A DNA stretch of 64,000 bases. Source: Echinococcus granulosus. Taxonomy: Eukaryota; Platyhelminthes; Cestoda; Cyclophyllidea; Taeniidae. The stretch is taken from NCBI RefSeq assembly GCF_000524195.1, contig NW_020170404.1:407436-471435 (forward strand), written 5' to 3'. Shown here one piece after another: positions 14,001 through 25,823 of the stretch; position 1 is the first letter of the stretch; every line of letters begins with the position of its first letter. The notes below the pieces were generated by a model. That model saw nothing but the letters and a program-made list of their open reading frames with translations, made no database searches and had not been told where the DNA came from. A program made the translations under genes and the position numbers.

Positions 14001-17000
14001 TTACCAAAACGTAAATAAAAATATTTCTACTGTACAACGTTGATCAGAGATATAAGATAACTAGTTAAGACAAAGAGGAAAGGCGTCAAAATGACATTGG
14101 TACCTAGTGTCTCCTTATTTAAAAAACCAAACGGTATTATGATCCTTCCCATCCCATGAACAACTTCAAACAAGTCGCACAGAATGCTCTAACAATGATA
14201 AAAATTATGGACTATGAAGTGACCCGCGAAATACACAGTATGGAATTCGAATGGGCTATTTAAATAATCCTAATTTTCTTATCTACTTCTCTCCACGCCT
14301 CAAATATCACTAGGCCAATTTAGTCAAGCCAGGTTCAAAGACTAATTCAAATAAAGGCAGTTTAAGTATGAAGGGCTTATAAGAGAAGGTGTAAAACCAA
14401 ATGATACCTCAGTTAGACAAAACACCTAAAGTCGGTTTTGGATGGAGATTTTCAACAATTTCAAACGTTTCGTTGCTACTACCTCATTGCTGGTTCTAAT
14501 TACTTGCTCAGAACGGGTCGCCCCTAAATGCCAGTAAAAGTCAAAAGCATCTAAATGGATAAGCAACCTCTGCACAAAAAAACACGATTTAACAGACTAG
14601 CTTCATCTACGACAGAGAGATACGCACAAATACACTATAAAACACCCGAATATGAAATAGACATGTTGATACCGCCTTGGTCTGTACATCTAACCTCGAA
14701 CAAATGTCGTGAATGCTTTGTCAGTTTGGCGATTTGGAGACTGCGTCAAACACCTGCTTGTGTGTCTAATAGTCGAGATGGAAGTACCCACCCACCGATG
14801 CTCATTAATTAAGCCTTTCGGGTGTGTAGCTGCCCTCGTCATTCCAGAAGCCAACTTTACGGCCTTCAATCCCACTGTTCCCGTTTTATCCAATTAATAA
14901 CTACGTCTTTTGTGTGATGGAGTTGGCGGATTGTATGTGCGTGCCAAGGCAATGTAAAAAAGCAATTAATGGATCGAATGTTAAAAGCCCCAAGTTCCAA
15001 AAACGCGATGCCATTTCGTCAGAAATGGGAGTTAGAGAGAAGTAGCTGTATTCAAGAGCAAACGGCGAAGGAATAAATGAATAGTTACTTAAAGGAACAG
15101 TAAAACTTTAAAGAATCTCAATACAATCTCATGAGCGAATGATGTCAATTAGCGCCATTAAGTTGTCAAGCTAATCAGTAGAAGATAGCCTTCGTCAAAA
15201 TTCCCCTTAAATGAATTTCTTTGAATGATTTTGAGGTTTATTTCACCCTCTAGCGCTACTGACTGGTTCAACAAACCATTTTGGTGCCCAATTCGCATAA
15301 AGCATGTTTGAGTTGAAAAAATGGAGTAGACAACCACCTTGACGTAGACAGAGGCCCCAGGCGAGGGCTCAACGGAGACGGTGCGTCGACGCGAGGACTG
15401 AGTGCGACTGTGATCCTGATGAGACAGAACTTCTCCCACCACTCTATTCACCGTACTCAAGCCAACCATTGGTGGTTGATGCTTCTCGATCCCCTGAATA
15501 CGCACCATATCCCCACCTACAATAAGGATAAAGGGAATGACTGTATATTATATTTGCCACAGGCCGTTAGAGCTTCCCCGGATTCGGTCTTCATGATAAG
15601 AGCCTGCCAGTGCTCTTCCACTTTTATAACGGCCTCATTGCTTCCTCAGATACAAATCGGCCGCTGCATTATGGATAACGTTAAAGAACAAACTTTAATG
15701 TCAGCGTTGTCAAAACTACATCGGATTTAGTCCAATGCTCCAACCTCGAGTAAGGAAATGAAGAAAAATACTGCAATTGTGGAAACACTGACCCACCTTT
15801 TAGCATGATGTAATGCGTTGGTTTTAGTAACAGGACCATTTAGAGCCTCCGCTATTATACCACCGCCAGGTGGGTTGACCCTTGGACCATGCCAGTAACC
15901 ATAATCCCTTCTGTATGTCGACAATACATATTCCGTCCAAGTACTATATCTTCCTTCGTCGTTAGAGAGGTCTCGGAGCGCTACATTGGTGACATTGTGA
16001 AGCAAATCCGTTCTTAGAGGACAACTACTCGATTCCTGATGCTGGGTGATAAACGTTTTGGGGGGGGGGGGGGGGCGAGAGAGGTACACATGCAGCGGAT
16101 GGAGAAATCAGTGACAACCCCTAATAGGAGGGTTGAAAATGGCGGCCATCTTCGGCAACTACCCCCCCTCCCGCGGTCTGCAGGAATGCTATCAACAACT
16201 GAAGCGAGACTAGCCGTGAACCATTTGTAAAGTTCGTTACAGAATCGTCTACCTTACCTGAATTTCAACTGTGTGAACACAAGTTGCCTTCTACACCTCT
16301 CTACTAACTGGATAGAACCTAGATATGGCTGACCAACAATAAAATGAGAATGGAAGTAACAAGGAGGAATAGGCGCTAAACTCAAACCCCACAGCACTGT
16401 TAAAACCCTTCCCTTATTATGCAATTCTGCCTTTAGGCCAGTGTTCCTACGACTAGCAATGAACACGCGCGATGGCCAGCACGCTCCTTCGGCCCCCAGT
16501 AGTTTTTATACGGGACGAAACTCCAGATCCAGTGGAATTGGCAAAGGAGGATTAGTGACTTTGCTGGCATGAGTCTACTCAGTTGTCTGGAATTTGGATG
16601 GGTGACACGGTTGGCTCGTGGGTGTTCTTACTGCAACGATTATGTTGTGGCGGCTTACGCAAGAGATTGACTAGGGGGAGCGCCAAGGGCCGACGCTCAA
16701 GAGGAGGGGCTACATAATACTTTAGTCGTCTAGTTAACTCTCGGTTTTAGTAACGAAGCCACTAAGAGCCTCCGCTATTGTACCTTCGCCGGACAGCCGG
16801 GCCCAGATCCGCGCCAATAACTGCAATCCCCTCTATGTGTCGATAATGCATATTCTGCCTGAGCATTGTGCCTTCTTTTAGCTTTAGGAAAGTCTCGGGG
16901 TGTCACACATGATACATACTTATACATGGCATTTGCCCCATTCTCGTAATCGTAAAAAAGCACCAAAAGTTCTAATAGCTGCATTCCTTCACCAGAACCA

Positions 17001-20000
17001 TTCACACTTGCCGAGAGGAAAACAAGACAAACCCTTGCCTGAGTCACCTCAATTCACATTAAACGTATACGGAGTGCTGTCTAGTTGTTGTTGTTTTTAT
17101 TGTTCACCTCAATCGAGTGGCTTTTATCGTACATGCAAATCACACGGTAGACGATAAAATAACCGCGGAAAAAGTCATGTGCATAGGAACTGCTGGACTT
17201 CTATTCCATCCCACACATATACACCCACATCCGTCCATCTGTCTAGTTTCTCATACACAAATCAAATCACCCTGCAAATGCTATAAGGCTTAATTTACTA
17301 CCTTGTCCATTCTCCGGTCCCACTGGAGTCCAATCTTAATGTTGATTTCACTTACCAGAAGTTGACCGTAACAAAGCAACACTTAGCCTTGCATTGTGCG
17401 TGGGTATGAGAGTTCTCTAAAGCTTTCACGATTCAGCTTCGCTTAAATTACCCATGATGACAAACTTACCCCCAGGCCCATATCCCCTACGACGTCTTTG
17501 AAGGCAACCACATTCCGGAGCGCTGCTAATCGCAAACTACAGTTATCAATAGGCTTCTATAGCTCACAACATCCCCAAAGATAAGTAAAACAGTATATTT
17601 ATCTGCTCAAATGAATTCCTTCAATACGGGAGGTCTAACCGAGGATGTGAGAGACGATTTTGACAAAGTCACGCGATATATTAGATGCCATCTTGTGGTG
17701 AAGTTGACTCAATAGTCGACTCGATAACCACGCACAAATGTAACAACTGAGCACGACAAGGACGATGCTTAAAGTCAAGGTAAGGCAAGAAATATGCCGT
17801 AATAAAGCCTATCACTCAAAGAACATTTAGTCTATGGTATTACGACTACCACACCGATTGTGCATGACTCTAATCATGCCATTCATGGTGTCAGTTTGCT
17901 TAAACTTAAGTTTGTCTTCTTTTTTCCTCTACTCTCAAACCTATTTGCTGTAATCCTGAGAGCAGTTCTTCCTCTCAGCTAGCGCAATTCCTCCCACTTT
18001 AAAGCCGGAAATGTTGAAGTGTCGCTTTTGCGTCAGATCAGGATAGTAGTCATTGCGGGACTGTTCAGCATTGAGTGGTCCACCATCTAGTGTGTGGCTC
18101 AAGTCCTGAATAAACGGTAATAGACGTTGGAATATGATGGGGCCAACTTTTAGTTCACTTTACTTTCACCTTCCTCTACACATGGATTAGGGACGTTCAT
18201 AAAACTAAAAAAATCCCCATTTACTAAAATTCATTTTTCCCTCTCATGACTCCTCATTTAAATCAAATAATTGCCAACAGACCTAGAAGAGTTTATCACA
18301 GATACGATCTGATACGCATAAAGAGGAAGGAGAGAACTCACTCCCATGAATACTCTGAGATTCCAGTAGATCCTTCACTACTGATGCTGGGAAGTTGGGG
18401 ACACGATGACTCAGTGGGTCACTACGATCTAACTTCGGCACCTTTAAAAGCACTGGCGTTGGAGACTCCGGATCCTGTATTACCAACGGAGGAGGGAGAA
18501 TTACTAAGCACTGTCAGTATACATTAAAGGGTACAATTGTTGAACGCATTTCTTAGCTTGTTAGTTGGGATTTATGTCAATGCACAACATCTAATATGTG
18601 CTTTCAAAAATAAACCATAAATTCAATTGACCGAGATAATGTAGAATTCTTCCACAAGTTTGTCTGAAAACTACCTGGTCTCATGAACGGGAAGAAATGT
18701 GATGACTGCATATAAGACGGTATGATCTCTCTGGAGTAGACAACTGTGGAACTTCAGCAACTAGATGGGCACAATTTTTTCGCTAATAGACTACTTGATT
18801 TGGTAAGCCAGAAAAAATTGCTTATGTGAGAAAAAGCATGTCTTTCTACGTTTTAATCTCAACAAACATTACCACTTCATAAATCTCATTAAAAATTATG
18901 AACAATTTTAAAATGAATCACACTGACTGTCCACACAGCTATTGAATGAAAGGACACCTTGAACTCGAGGTTATAAATGGGTTTGAACAAATCATAGATG
19001 AAAGGCTGCATAGGAACCAACTGTTGTCTTAGACAAAAAAGAACTGCGATTTCGTATTAAGGTGTCACAGCGATACATGAAGTAATTGCTTTTTTGACTA
19101 CAAATTAAGGTGATAAAAAGATGTATACATGATTAAAAGGAGCAACTTATTAGGCTTTTTATTTTAACAGCTGAAATAACTCTCATCAAAGTGAATGGCA
19201 GCATCAGATTCTGGAACGCTCATAATAAGCGCGAATATTTAGCACCACTATGTTCCGCTCTTCCCCACCGTGATCGAGTTAAGGCATGCCTCAAGCAGCG
19301 AACTCACAGTATCCGCATGCTTTAGATATCCACTCTCTGCCACAGAACCCAAGTTGGGTGTTACTGAACGCCTGAATCTGGCGTCGCTGAGGCCATTTTT
19401 GGGTCTACTGGAAGCATCTTCCACCTCTGCCTCTCTCTCCGTCTCAGACTTCTTAACTGGATGGCCTCTCTGATAGTCGCGTAGGGGAATGAAAAGGCAG
19501 CCAGCAGCAAAGCAATGCAACGACATTGCTGCCATGATGGCCATGCACCCGCGCCAGGAATAGATCTTCAGCAGCTTCGGCAGGATGGCAGAGTAGACGG
19601 CGGTGCCTATACTGCTACCGCACATGGAGATGCCTGTAGCAGTAGCACGAAGCTTTGCAAACCACTGGGACACTATCGTCGCTGCTGGCAGGTAGATCAT
19701 GCCATAGCTGGTGCCTATGATAAGGTCAAAGTTAGAAATGACAGGAGCATCTTCTCTTTTGTGAATCATGCTTAAACGAATTCAAGTGTTAAAAAGGCAT
19801 TAGGGTGACCTACTTGGGAACCGTGTTTGCCACAATCCTGCTATAGAATCAGAAAATTTACACAAGGATATTGAAGCGAGTCAAATAATATTGTATATGT
19901 CGCCCTCTGGACACAAAAACGTATTAAGGTGGTATTTAACGCAAATTTTCTGCTGTTAGACGAGCTATTCAGCGATATTAGACATTGCTGGTGCGTATTG

Positions 20001-23000
20001 AAGCTCGTTCAAAGCCTTAGTAGTCTTGGAACTAATTCACGGAGCAGACTTGAACCTTTCAAGCACATGCCTTCGTCACAAAGTAGGCGTGATACACACA
20101 TGCCTGTGCTGATAGACACACACAAGATCAGTTATCGCAGTAAGAATAAACGAATTGTTGACAATATTTCATAATTTTGAGCAGTGTTTTGTAGCAATGA
20201 ACACTGGAGGTGATTTATTTATGAAGTGGGATGATTTGATTCACGTAGGCATAGTGTCAAAAACGCTCGCGCTTGACAAAGTAGAGGGGAAGTTAAAACT
20301 AACTGGAATTAAAAGGAGTATTATTTGTTCCACGATTTGTAAAACTGATGAATCTGAAAACCTGCATCGGATTCCTCGGCTGAAACCTTCACAAAACTAA
20401 AATTTTGATGAAGAAGGTCCGCAAAAACAGATCAAATAAATTGTCTTAATAAGAGAGGATACTTAACAAAAGGGGGAAGGTGCACCATTCAGTTTTAACC
20501 TTGTCGATGAATTAGAGATCAAAAATCCTAAAATGCCGCGATTGTTCCTACGCATATTTGCATGGGCCTGCTGGATCTTATACAGCGGCTCAAATACCAA
20601 AATAAGAGAAAAGTAAAGCATTCAGAAGCGGAAAGCTTCAGCAGGGTGTCCAACCCTTCTGTCCGAAACTCCAAATGTGTGGCACAATAGGTAGCCTAGG
20701 GTTTGTTCGAGGCATGGGGATTCACTCAATGTGTAATATGTTAATTGCTTGTTTAATTCTCGGTTTTGGTGGTGGGCTGGCCTCTGAGCCATGTCGGTAA
20801 TCACAATCCCTTCTATATGTCGAATATGTATATTCTGTCCGAGTATTATGTCTTCTTTCGTCTTCAGGGAAGTCTCGGAGAAAGCGAAAGCAATCTTAGA
20901 AAGCGGTAAGCAAGCTAGATCTCAGGGCACATCTATACTGATTTTTGCAGAAGAGTGACGAGCCTCGGCAGGGCACAAGAAGTGTACACTGCTGTGAATA
21001 GAAGAATGGGTGATGACTCCTAACAGAAGGGCTGAAAATTACGTCTACCCCGGCAACTACCCTACTCCCATGGTCTACAGGAATGCTATTGACAATTGGA
21101 ACGACACTAGCCGTGAACCATTTGGAAAAGTTCGTCACGGAACCGCCTACCGTCTCCGTAAGGTTTCAATTATATGAACTCGCGTTACCACCTTCACCTC
21201 TCCACCAACTGGATAGAGCCCGAAACGAAACCATGTTGAACTCCGTCCTTTGTTGCGTGACCATTTTCAGGCCAGTGCTCCTAGGACTAGCTATGAATAC
21301 GTATGTTAGCCAGTACAATTTCCCGTCCCCAAATCCAGTTCCCATACAAGGCAAAACTCCACATATGGTAGAATCGCCAAGAGGGATCGGTGATATTGCA
21401 GCTAAGTATTTCCTCAGACGGATGGAAATTCGGTGACTGGCAAGGTTGGTACGTAGGCGTAATTCTTACAGCACCGGTTACTTTGTGATGGTTGACGTAA
21501 AAGGTTGATCAAGAAGGGTGCCAGGTACAACACTTAGAAGGGGAAAGGAGCTGTGTAATACGTTGGTCGGCTAACTCTCGGTTTTCATAGGGAGGGCGCA
21601 TCGGGTAGCCACCATTGTACCTTCGCTGGGTGGGTTGGCCTCTGGGCCATACCAGTAGCCCTAAGCCCCTCTGTATGTTAAAATACATACATACACACAT
21701 ACATACATACATTCCTCCAATAAACTCACCTTTTGATATCCGACTACTATGTCTGGAATGACCCTCGTCTTAAATCCCTAAAAGTTATAAGCTAAAAGAT
21801 ACTACATTTCCTACAAATTAGAAAAATCTTGAATAAAAAATAGAATGATTCAAGTTATGAACCCAGCAAAAAACAGCCTGCTTTGAATCAAATTATTTGT
21901 TATGTCCCCAAAAATGTGCAATAAAACCAGGCAAGGGATACTTTTACAACCTTGGTAACCTTTTTGTGTCAAGAATTAAAACTAGAAAGATGGGGCAAAC
22001 AAGGAGGCCCTCCCCACAGTTTACAGAAAGTGGCTCAATGCCTAGTGCGAGTTCAGGTTCAGGCTCTGTAGAGCTTAACCACTAGCTCCTCCCTCATCAA
22101 CCGCCTCAATTGATGGCAGCAGATCGCAGTAGAGGAAAAGTGACTGCTAGATAATCAGATGCTTTACAAAAAAACTTTAAAAAACATGTATTTACCCTTC
22201 TAAGTTCAGCCTCATTGCAAACACAGTTTAGTACATCAAATTATCAAAAACTGAGGTAGAACGCCTCAGATACTTTTGATGAAGGGACTAAATAAAGAAG
22301 ATCGAGGAGCCACATATGTGTAGCTGTTGCGCCGAAAAAGTTATGTCTGTGCGTCTAAGATAGTTGATACGTAATGGCTTGACGCGAATAGACGATTGGA
22401 TGTGTCAAGTATGTAGAGCAAATAAAGTAATTCTCATGCCCAGGCCTCGACAAAGCACACAAACATGCGTGATTGTGAAAGTATTTCATCATTGAGAACC
22501 ACGTCACAGGCGGGAAGACACACCACGCATGCATGCATCGCAGTGCCGGCGCCGATGCCGGTGCGCACGTGCCGCCTTGGCTTGGACAGATCCGTGAAAT
22601 CAATGGGGCAGAGGTGACCGCGATTGAAAGGGGCAGAGGACTGCCGCATTTGCTGTGTAAATGATTGGTACAGGGATCCTGTTTATACGGGTTATAGTTC
22701 CTCCTGACAGCTCGACTACCGCCCACAAAACATGCACGAATACGCTTCGTCATCCCCCCTTTGAAATCCACCAAGCACCCATCCTTTGGATGGGCCGTTG
22801 CCAACCTAATTGCTCATTTGTAAGGCGAGTGGCAAGCATGAAGCGGTATAATGGTTCTAGAGAACTTCAACATCGAATTTAGTAGAAGCAAAGACCGGCT
22901 ATTCAAGAATGGTGTAGTAATTACGCATTCAACCTATTCCATTGCGACTTAAGTCTACCATGGACATCTCCAACTATGCGGAATTCGCATCTATTTTGAG

Positions 23001-25796
23001 TCGTCGACGCTGTTTGGGAAATATATTTAGCCTGGTCCAGCAGCAAAGTCGGGATTCAACGTCTTTTTTTCAAAATAACCGAGTATTTATCTTATTAGAG
23101 GGGTATTCATGAAAAGTAAATGGCTCAAAAAGAAGAATAAGTCGGAAAGCCTTGCAAATAAAACCATCACCTGCAATAAGTGCAGGTCTATGTGACTAGA
23201 AGTAATTGAATTTGAAAATATTTTGTGTATTCTATTCGATTCGCAGTTAAAATGCCATGAACAGTTAATTCCCCCTCAAAATTGACAGCAAGTTGGACAG
23301 AGAATGCAGTAAAGTGGAGGTAAGAGGGAGGGATGACCTGGATAATCAACTGAACTTGCCATAGCGCAGCTAATCTAGTAGTATGAATGGCCCAACTCTT
23401 TTCTGAATGTGTTTGTATGTGTATCTCTGGGCGGCGGAGGAATCATCGGCCAGAGCGTAGGACTTGCTAGCGACCTTCGAAGTACATTGTACGCTAATCA
23501 ACGGGATTTGAAGGCTGACAGCACGGCCGAAGTGAGCCAATATCTGGCTCTGAGGGACATCGACCACACTAGAAGCATCAAACTAACCGAGCAATTGTTG
23601 TTTTAAACTCAGCTAATCTGTTCGTAAAACGGTTCGGTGAAACTGTTTCAACGCCAACTGAGAAGAGAACACGTCAAACGAGGATTGAATGCAGAACATA
23701 GAGGGCAAAATAGCTGCCTGGTCGCTTTGGCTACTGACTCATCTAGATTTGGGATGACGGAAGTGATTCACTCCCTCTGGTATCCTTCCTACGCAAGATT
23801 TATTTGAATTTGCAGGCAGCACCATCACTATTCAAGGCCTTTACCATGAACAGTCTGAATCCCTATCGTCAGTAGCGATATTTGACCCGGATGGAGAAGA
23901 ATGTGAGCTAGATCTTTGATTTGAAGGACGGGGACTGCAGCAAGTATTTTAATGTCAAATGCATTCAGCGACAAGCTATTTCCACATATAGCTGGAGTTA
24001 TGATGCCACAGCGATAGATTCAGATAAATTTGTAAACAAAAAAAAACCTGTTTGTTCATTGAACACCGCATTTGTAAATATTGTAATTAAGGCGTCCAGG
24101 TGTGTCCATTTTCGGAACAGTTTGGCACCAAAGTCGACATCAGGCTGCACAAAAGTTATGAGGTGATCTTTGAACTAGCATAATCTGCACTTTGCAATGT
24201 GTGTGGCAAGCAATCTAAACACAGCCAACACTTTCATCGTTATTTATCAGTAGTCCTGTTTCTAAAATGCCTATCCATGCAACCTTAACGGTTATTTGAT
24301 GTTAATCGCTACAGGTTCCCTCCCCGTTTCCGCGCATTTTGACAACACTCGTTACGCAACACCGGAATTTGAGGCGCCCGTGCCTGACAACTGCGCTTTT
24401 ATAGGAACCAAATATTCGACAATGTATGCTTAAATACACAAATCAAGAAAATCCTATTTCGTATTTTGAAGGCAGTACTTTGGTATCTCCAGTGTCAGAT
24501 CGTTAAGCCCACTCCCATTTGAATGAACGTCAACTTTGACTATCATCTGAGCTTAATTTTACAGATGAAGGTTTCTTGTGCAAAAGCAAACATTGGATGA
24601 TGTAAAAAAGGACATTCCACTTGCTGAAATAGGAAAGAAAGAGGTACCCAGTGGAGAGCACTAAACCAATTAGATGACTGAGACAGTTCACTCTCGTTTC
24701 AAAGCGCGTCAACAAAGAAATGCAGTTTCACTATTTATTCCCCACAGTTTTCGGCTGTAGCCCATTCGATAACTGAGGAGCAGTAAATGTGATGTTCGAG
24801 TTAACAGCAATTCGTGTATTTGCAGATCATTCGGACATCACAGCCAAAAAAATGTATTTCCACAGGAACTGTGAAATGCTTAACATTTATCTTCAACGCG
24901 ATCGTGCAGTTGACCTTGCTCCTTTCCACATCCAGCAGCTCGCTTCGCAAGACAAATTTCAAGTTGCAAGCATGCCAGCCAATTAAGTGGTGGATTCACG
25001 TCGCTTTGGTGTTAATCTCGACTAGAGATAATCATCGCTCCATACTATTCATTAAGTTTATTCTAAAATGCCGCGCTTTGTGTCCGATCCCTAATTTTAT
25101 GTTATGACACTGGTTACCTGGTAAAGTACTTATGACTCTGGAATAATAAAGGATTTGTCGTCTACAGATGAACCTGCTAATGCTTATTTGCCTTTGAGAT
25201 GACATTCACAATGGACCCTTATCTCCCATGCAACGCAAAGGATCCTGATTCTTTCAGGACAACCAACAGTACAAACTCACCAGTAACAAAGCCAAAGAGG
25301 ACGATGAAAATGTTGACATCGTAGACGAAGGCGCAGGCCAGCACCGAGCAAAACGATATTCCGGAGCCCACTAAGACCAAAGAGCGAAAGCTTAATATAT
25401 TTGACACTGCACTGACAACCGGACCTGGAACAGAAAAGTGGTCATGAGATGGGAAGGAAGAATGGTGAGAGGACCATACAGCGCAGAAGGCAGTTTACCT
25501 GAGATGAGTGTGAATCCGACAATCAGGGAGCTAGCCACTGAAATTTTTGTTGTGGTGCACTCAAAACTCGTCTGGAGGTCAGATAGAAGAACTCCGAAGG
25601 AGAAGGAGAGGCCATCGACGCAGAACATGCAGATAAAGCTACCCAATAACACCGCCCAGGACCAACCTCCATCCGGAGGTACTGGGAGTTCAATCTCCTC
25701 TAAGTTTATTTCCAATTCTTTCGCTTTATCATCCATCTCGGACTGCAAATCTCCCTTCTCTTTCACCGTATTCTTTGTATTTACGTCACTGGACAT
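2019..25796 (-). CDS. Monocarboxylate transporter (SLC16/MCT family), 11 coding exons, 735 aa
   Basis: A major facilitator protein of the SLC16 family, expected to carry monocarboxylates or related solutes across a membrane; the substrate cannot be told from sequence. Exons in coding order: 25796-25499, 25424-25281, 19714-19269, 18510-18342, 15516-15338, 10970-10794, 10469-10274, 8660-8538, 6481-6335, 3491-3366, 2221-2019. Phases join without a break to give 735 residues. The family signature DGGWSW is at residues 42-47 at the start of TM1. The TM5 signature region, SQWFAKLRATATG, lies near 163-175. The stretch RKDFFYS in the big loop, NTVGRVMAG in TM8, and LERLTNAFG with FQGLA near TM11 are all family-typical. 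The cytosolic loop between TM6 and TM7 is about 290 residues, much longer than in mammalian MCT1. The donor after exon 3 (GTGGGG) is weak, so exons 3-4 are the least certain join. Introns range from 74 nt to over 5 kb. Confidence 0.93.
2222..3365 (-). other. MCT last intron
   Basis: This intron separates the exons for TM10-11 and for TM12 plus the C-terminal tail. Both splice sites are good (GTAAG at the donor, CTAG at the acceptor). I see no other feature in it. Confidence 0.7.
3862..4910 (+). mobile_element. TRIM-type LTR element, copy 1
   Basis: A non-coding element of about 1050 bp with two direct terminal repeats. The left LTR is about 3862-4047, starting TGTAATACG and ending GCGCTACA. 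The right LTR is about 4714-4910. Directly after the left LTR comes TTGGTGACAG, a likely tRNA primer-binding site because it contains TGG. Directly before the right LTR is a purine-only tract (about 4690-4710), a likely polypurine tract. The flanks ATAGT and ATATT could be a 5-bp target duplication with one change. No open reading frame of element type is present. It lies in MCT intron 9-10, antisense to the host gene. Confidence 0.75.
4911..6334. other. MCT intron sequence right of TRIM copy 1
   Basis: Rest of the intron between the MCT exons at 3366-3491 and 6335-6481. It begins with a short ATAG/AATA-rich simple repeat (about 4931-4951). Open frames here, such as 5370-5696, have no recognisable similarity or codon pattern. 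Nothing else is supported. Confidence 0.5.
6482..8537. other. MCT intron
   Basis: Intron between the exons at 6335-6481 and 8538-8660. There is a short GA-rich run at about 8467-8482. I find no other gene or repeat. Confidence 0.6.
8661..10273. other. MCT intron
   Basis: Intron between the exons for TM8 and TM7. It contains several chance open frames of about 100 codons (9114-9410 plus, 9359-9661 minus) with low-complexity, A+T-driven composition; I do not regard them as genes. Confidence 0.6.
10971..15337. other. MCT intron containing a solo LTR
   Basis: A 4.4 kb intron in the part of the gene for the TM6-TM7 loop. Apart from the solo LTR at 12845-13037 I see only unique A+T-rich sequence. 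Confidence 0.6.
12845..13037 (+). mobile_element. Solo LTR of the TRIM family with matching target duplications
   Basis: This 193-bp stretch follows the LTR order seen in the full copies: TTTAACTC, GATTTTGG, GACAATACATATTC, GTCTTCAGGG and the end CGCTACA. There is no primer-binding site or internal region after it. ATGAT occurs immediately before (12840-12844) and immediately after (13038-13042), which fits a 5-bp target duplication around an LTR left by recombination between two LTRs. It is antisense to the MCT gene. Confidence 0.72.
15809..16907 (+). mobile_element. TRIM-type LTR element, copy 2 (most complete)
   Basis: The best-preserved copy, 1099 bp. Left LTR is 15809-15985 (TGTAATGCG to GCGCTACA) and right LTR is 16713-16907 (to GTGTCACA). 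The interior starts with TTGGTGACA (primer-binding site candidate at 15986) and ends with AAGAGGAGGGG (polypurine tract, about 16699-16709). The 5-bp target duplication CATGA is intact on both sides (15804-15808 and 16908-16912). The interior of about 730 bp has no coding capacity, so movement would need enzymes from another element. A 16-base G run sits at 16060-16075. The element is antisense to MCT. LTR divergence shows it is not a recent insertion. Confidence 0.85.
16060..16075. repeat. Poly(G) run of 16
   Basis: An uninterrupted run of sixteen G residues inside TRIM copy 2. The other copies lack it at this point, so it arose by slippage or is a sequencing artefact. Confidence 0.8.
18511..19268. 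other. MCT intron
   Basis: Intron between coding exons 3 and 4, with an acceptor ending GACAG. The donor at 19268 (GTGGGG) is non-consensus. Nothing else is visible in the interval. Confidence 0.55.
20732..21690 (+). mobile_element. TRIM-type LTR element, copy 3 (damaged)
   Basis: The left LTR starts near 20732 (TGTAATATG) and is cut at about 20880: the last bases of the LTR and the primer-binding site are missing. The interior continues with the family order, including the conserved stretch GAACCATTTGGAAA near 21115. A purine tract (AGAAGGGGAAAGGAG) at about 21536-21550 precedes the right LTR at 21554. The right LTR is truncated near 21690, where an ACAT repeat has expanded. No target duplication can be read. 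It is antisense to MCT. Confidence 0.7.
21680..21712. repeat. ACAT tetranucleotide microsatellite
   Basis: A short run of ACAT/ACAC units that begins inside the right LTR of TRIM copy 3, where the family has AATACATATT. It probably seeded from that LTR motif. Confidence 0.75.
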
Positions 25797-25823
25797 GTTG
25801 AATTAGAGTTGTAGCGGAGACGC
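25797..25823 (-). promoter_or_regulatory. Splice acceptor just upstream of the MCT start codon
   Basis: On the minus strand a good 3' splice site, TGTTATGTTTCAG, ends at 25823, 26 nt before the ATG at 25796. It means the MCT mRNA has either a spliced 5' non-coding exon or a trans-spliced leader. It also supports 25796 as the true start. Confidence 0.6.

Larger units (their letters stand above)
15517..18341. other. MCT intron containing TRIM copy 2
   Basis: Intron between the exons at 15338-15516 and 18342-18510. The left part is filled by the TRIM element at 15809-16907. The right part (16913-18341) shows no gene or repeat I can support. Confidence 0.6.
19715..25280. other. MCT large intron (about 5.6 kb)
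   Basis: Intron between exon 2 (TM2-TM3) and exon 3 (TM4 onward). It contains TRIM copy 3 and two G+C-richer minus-strand open frames (22434-22649 and 23370-23567) that I list as findings, not genes. The rest is unremarkable A+T-rich sequence. Confidence 0.6.
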
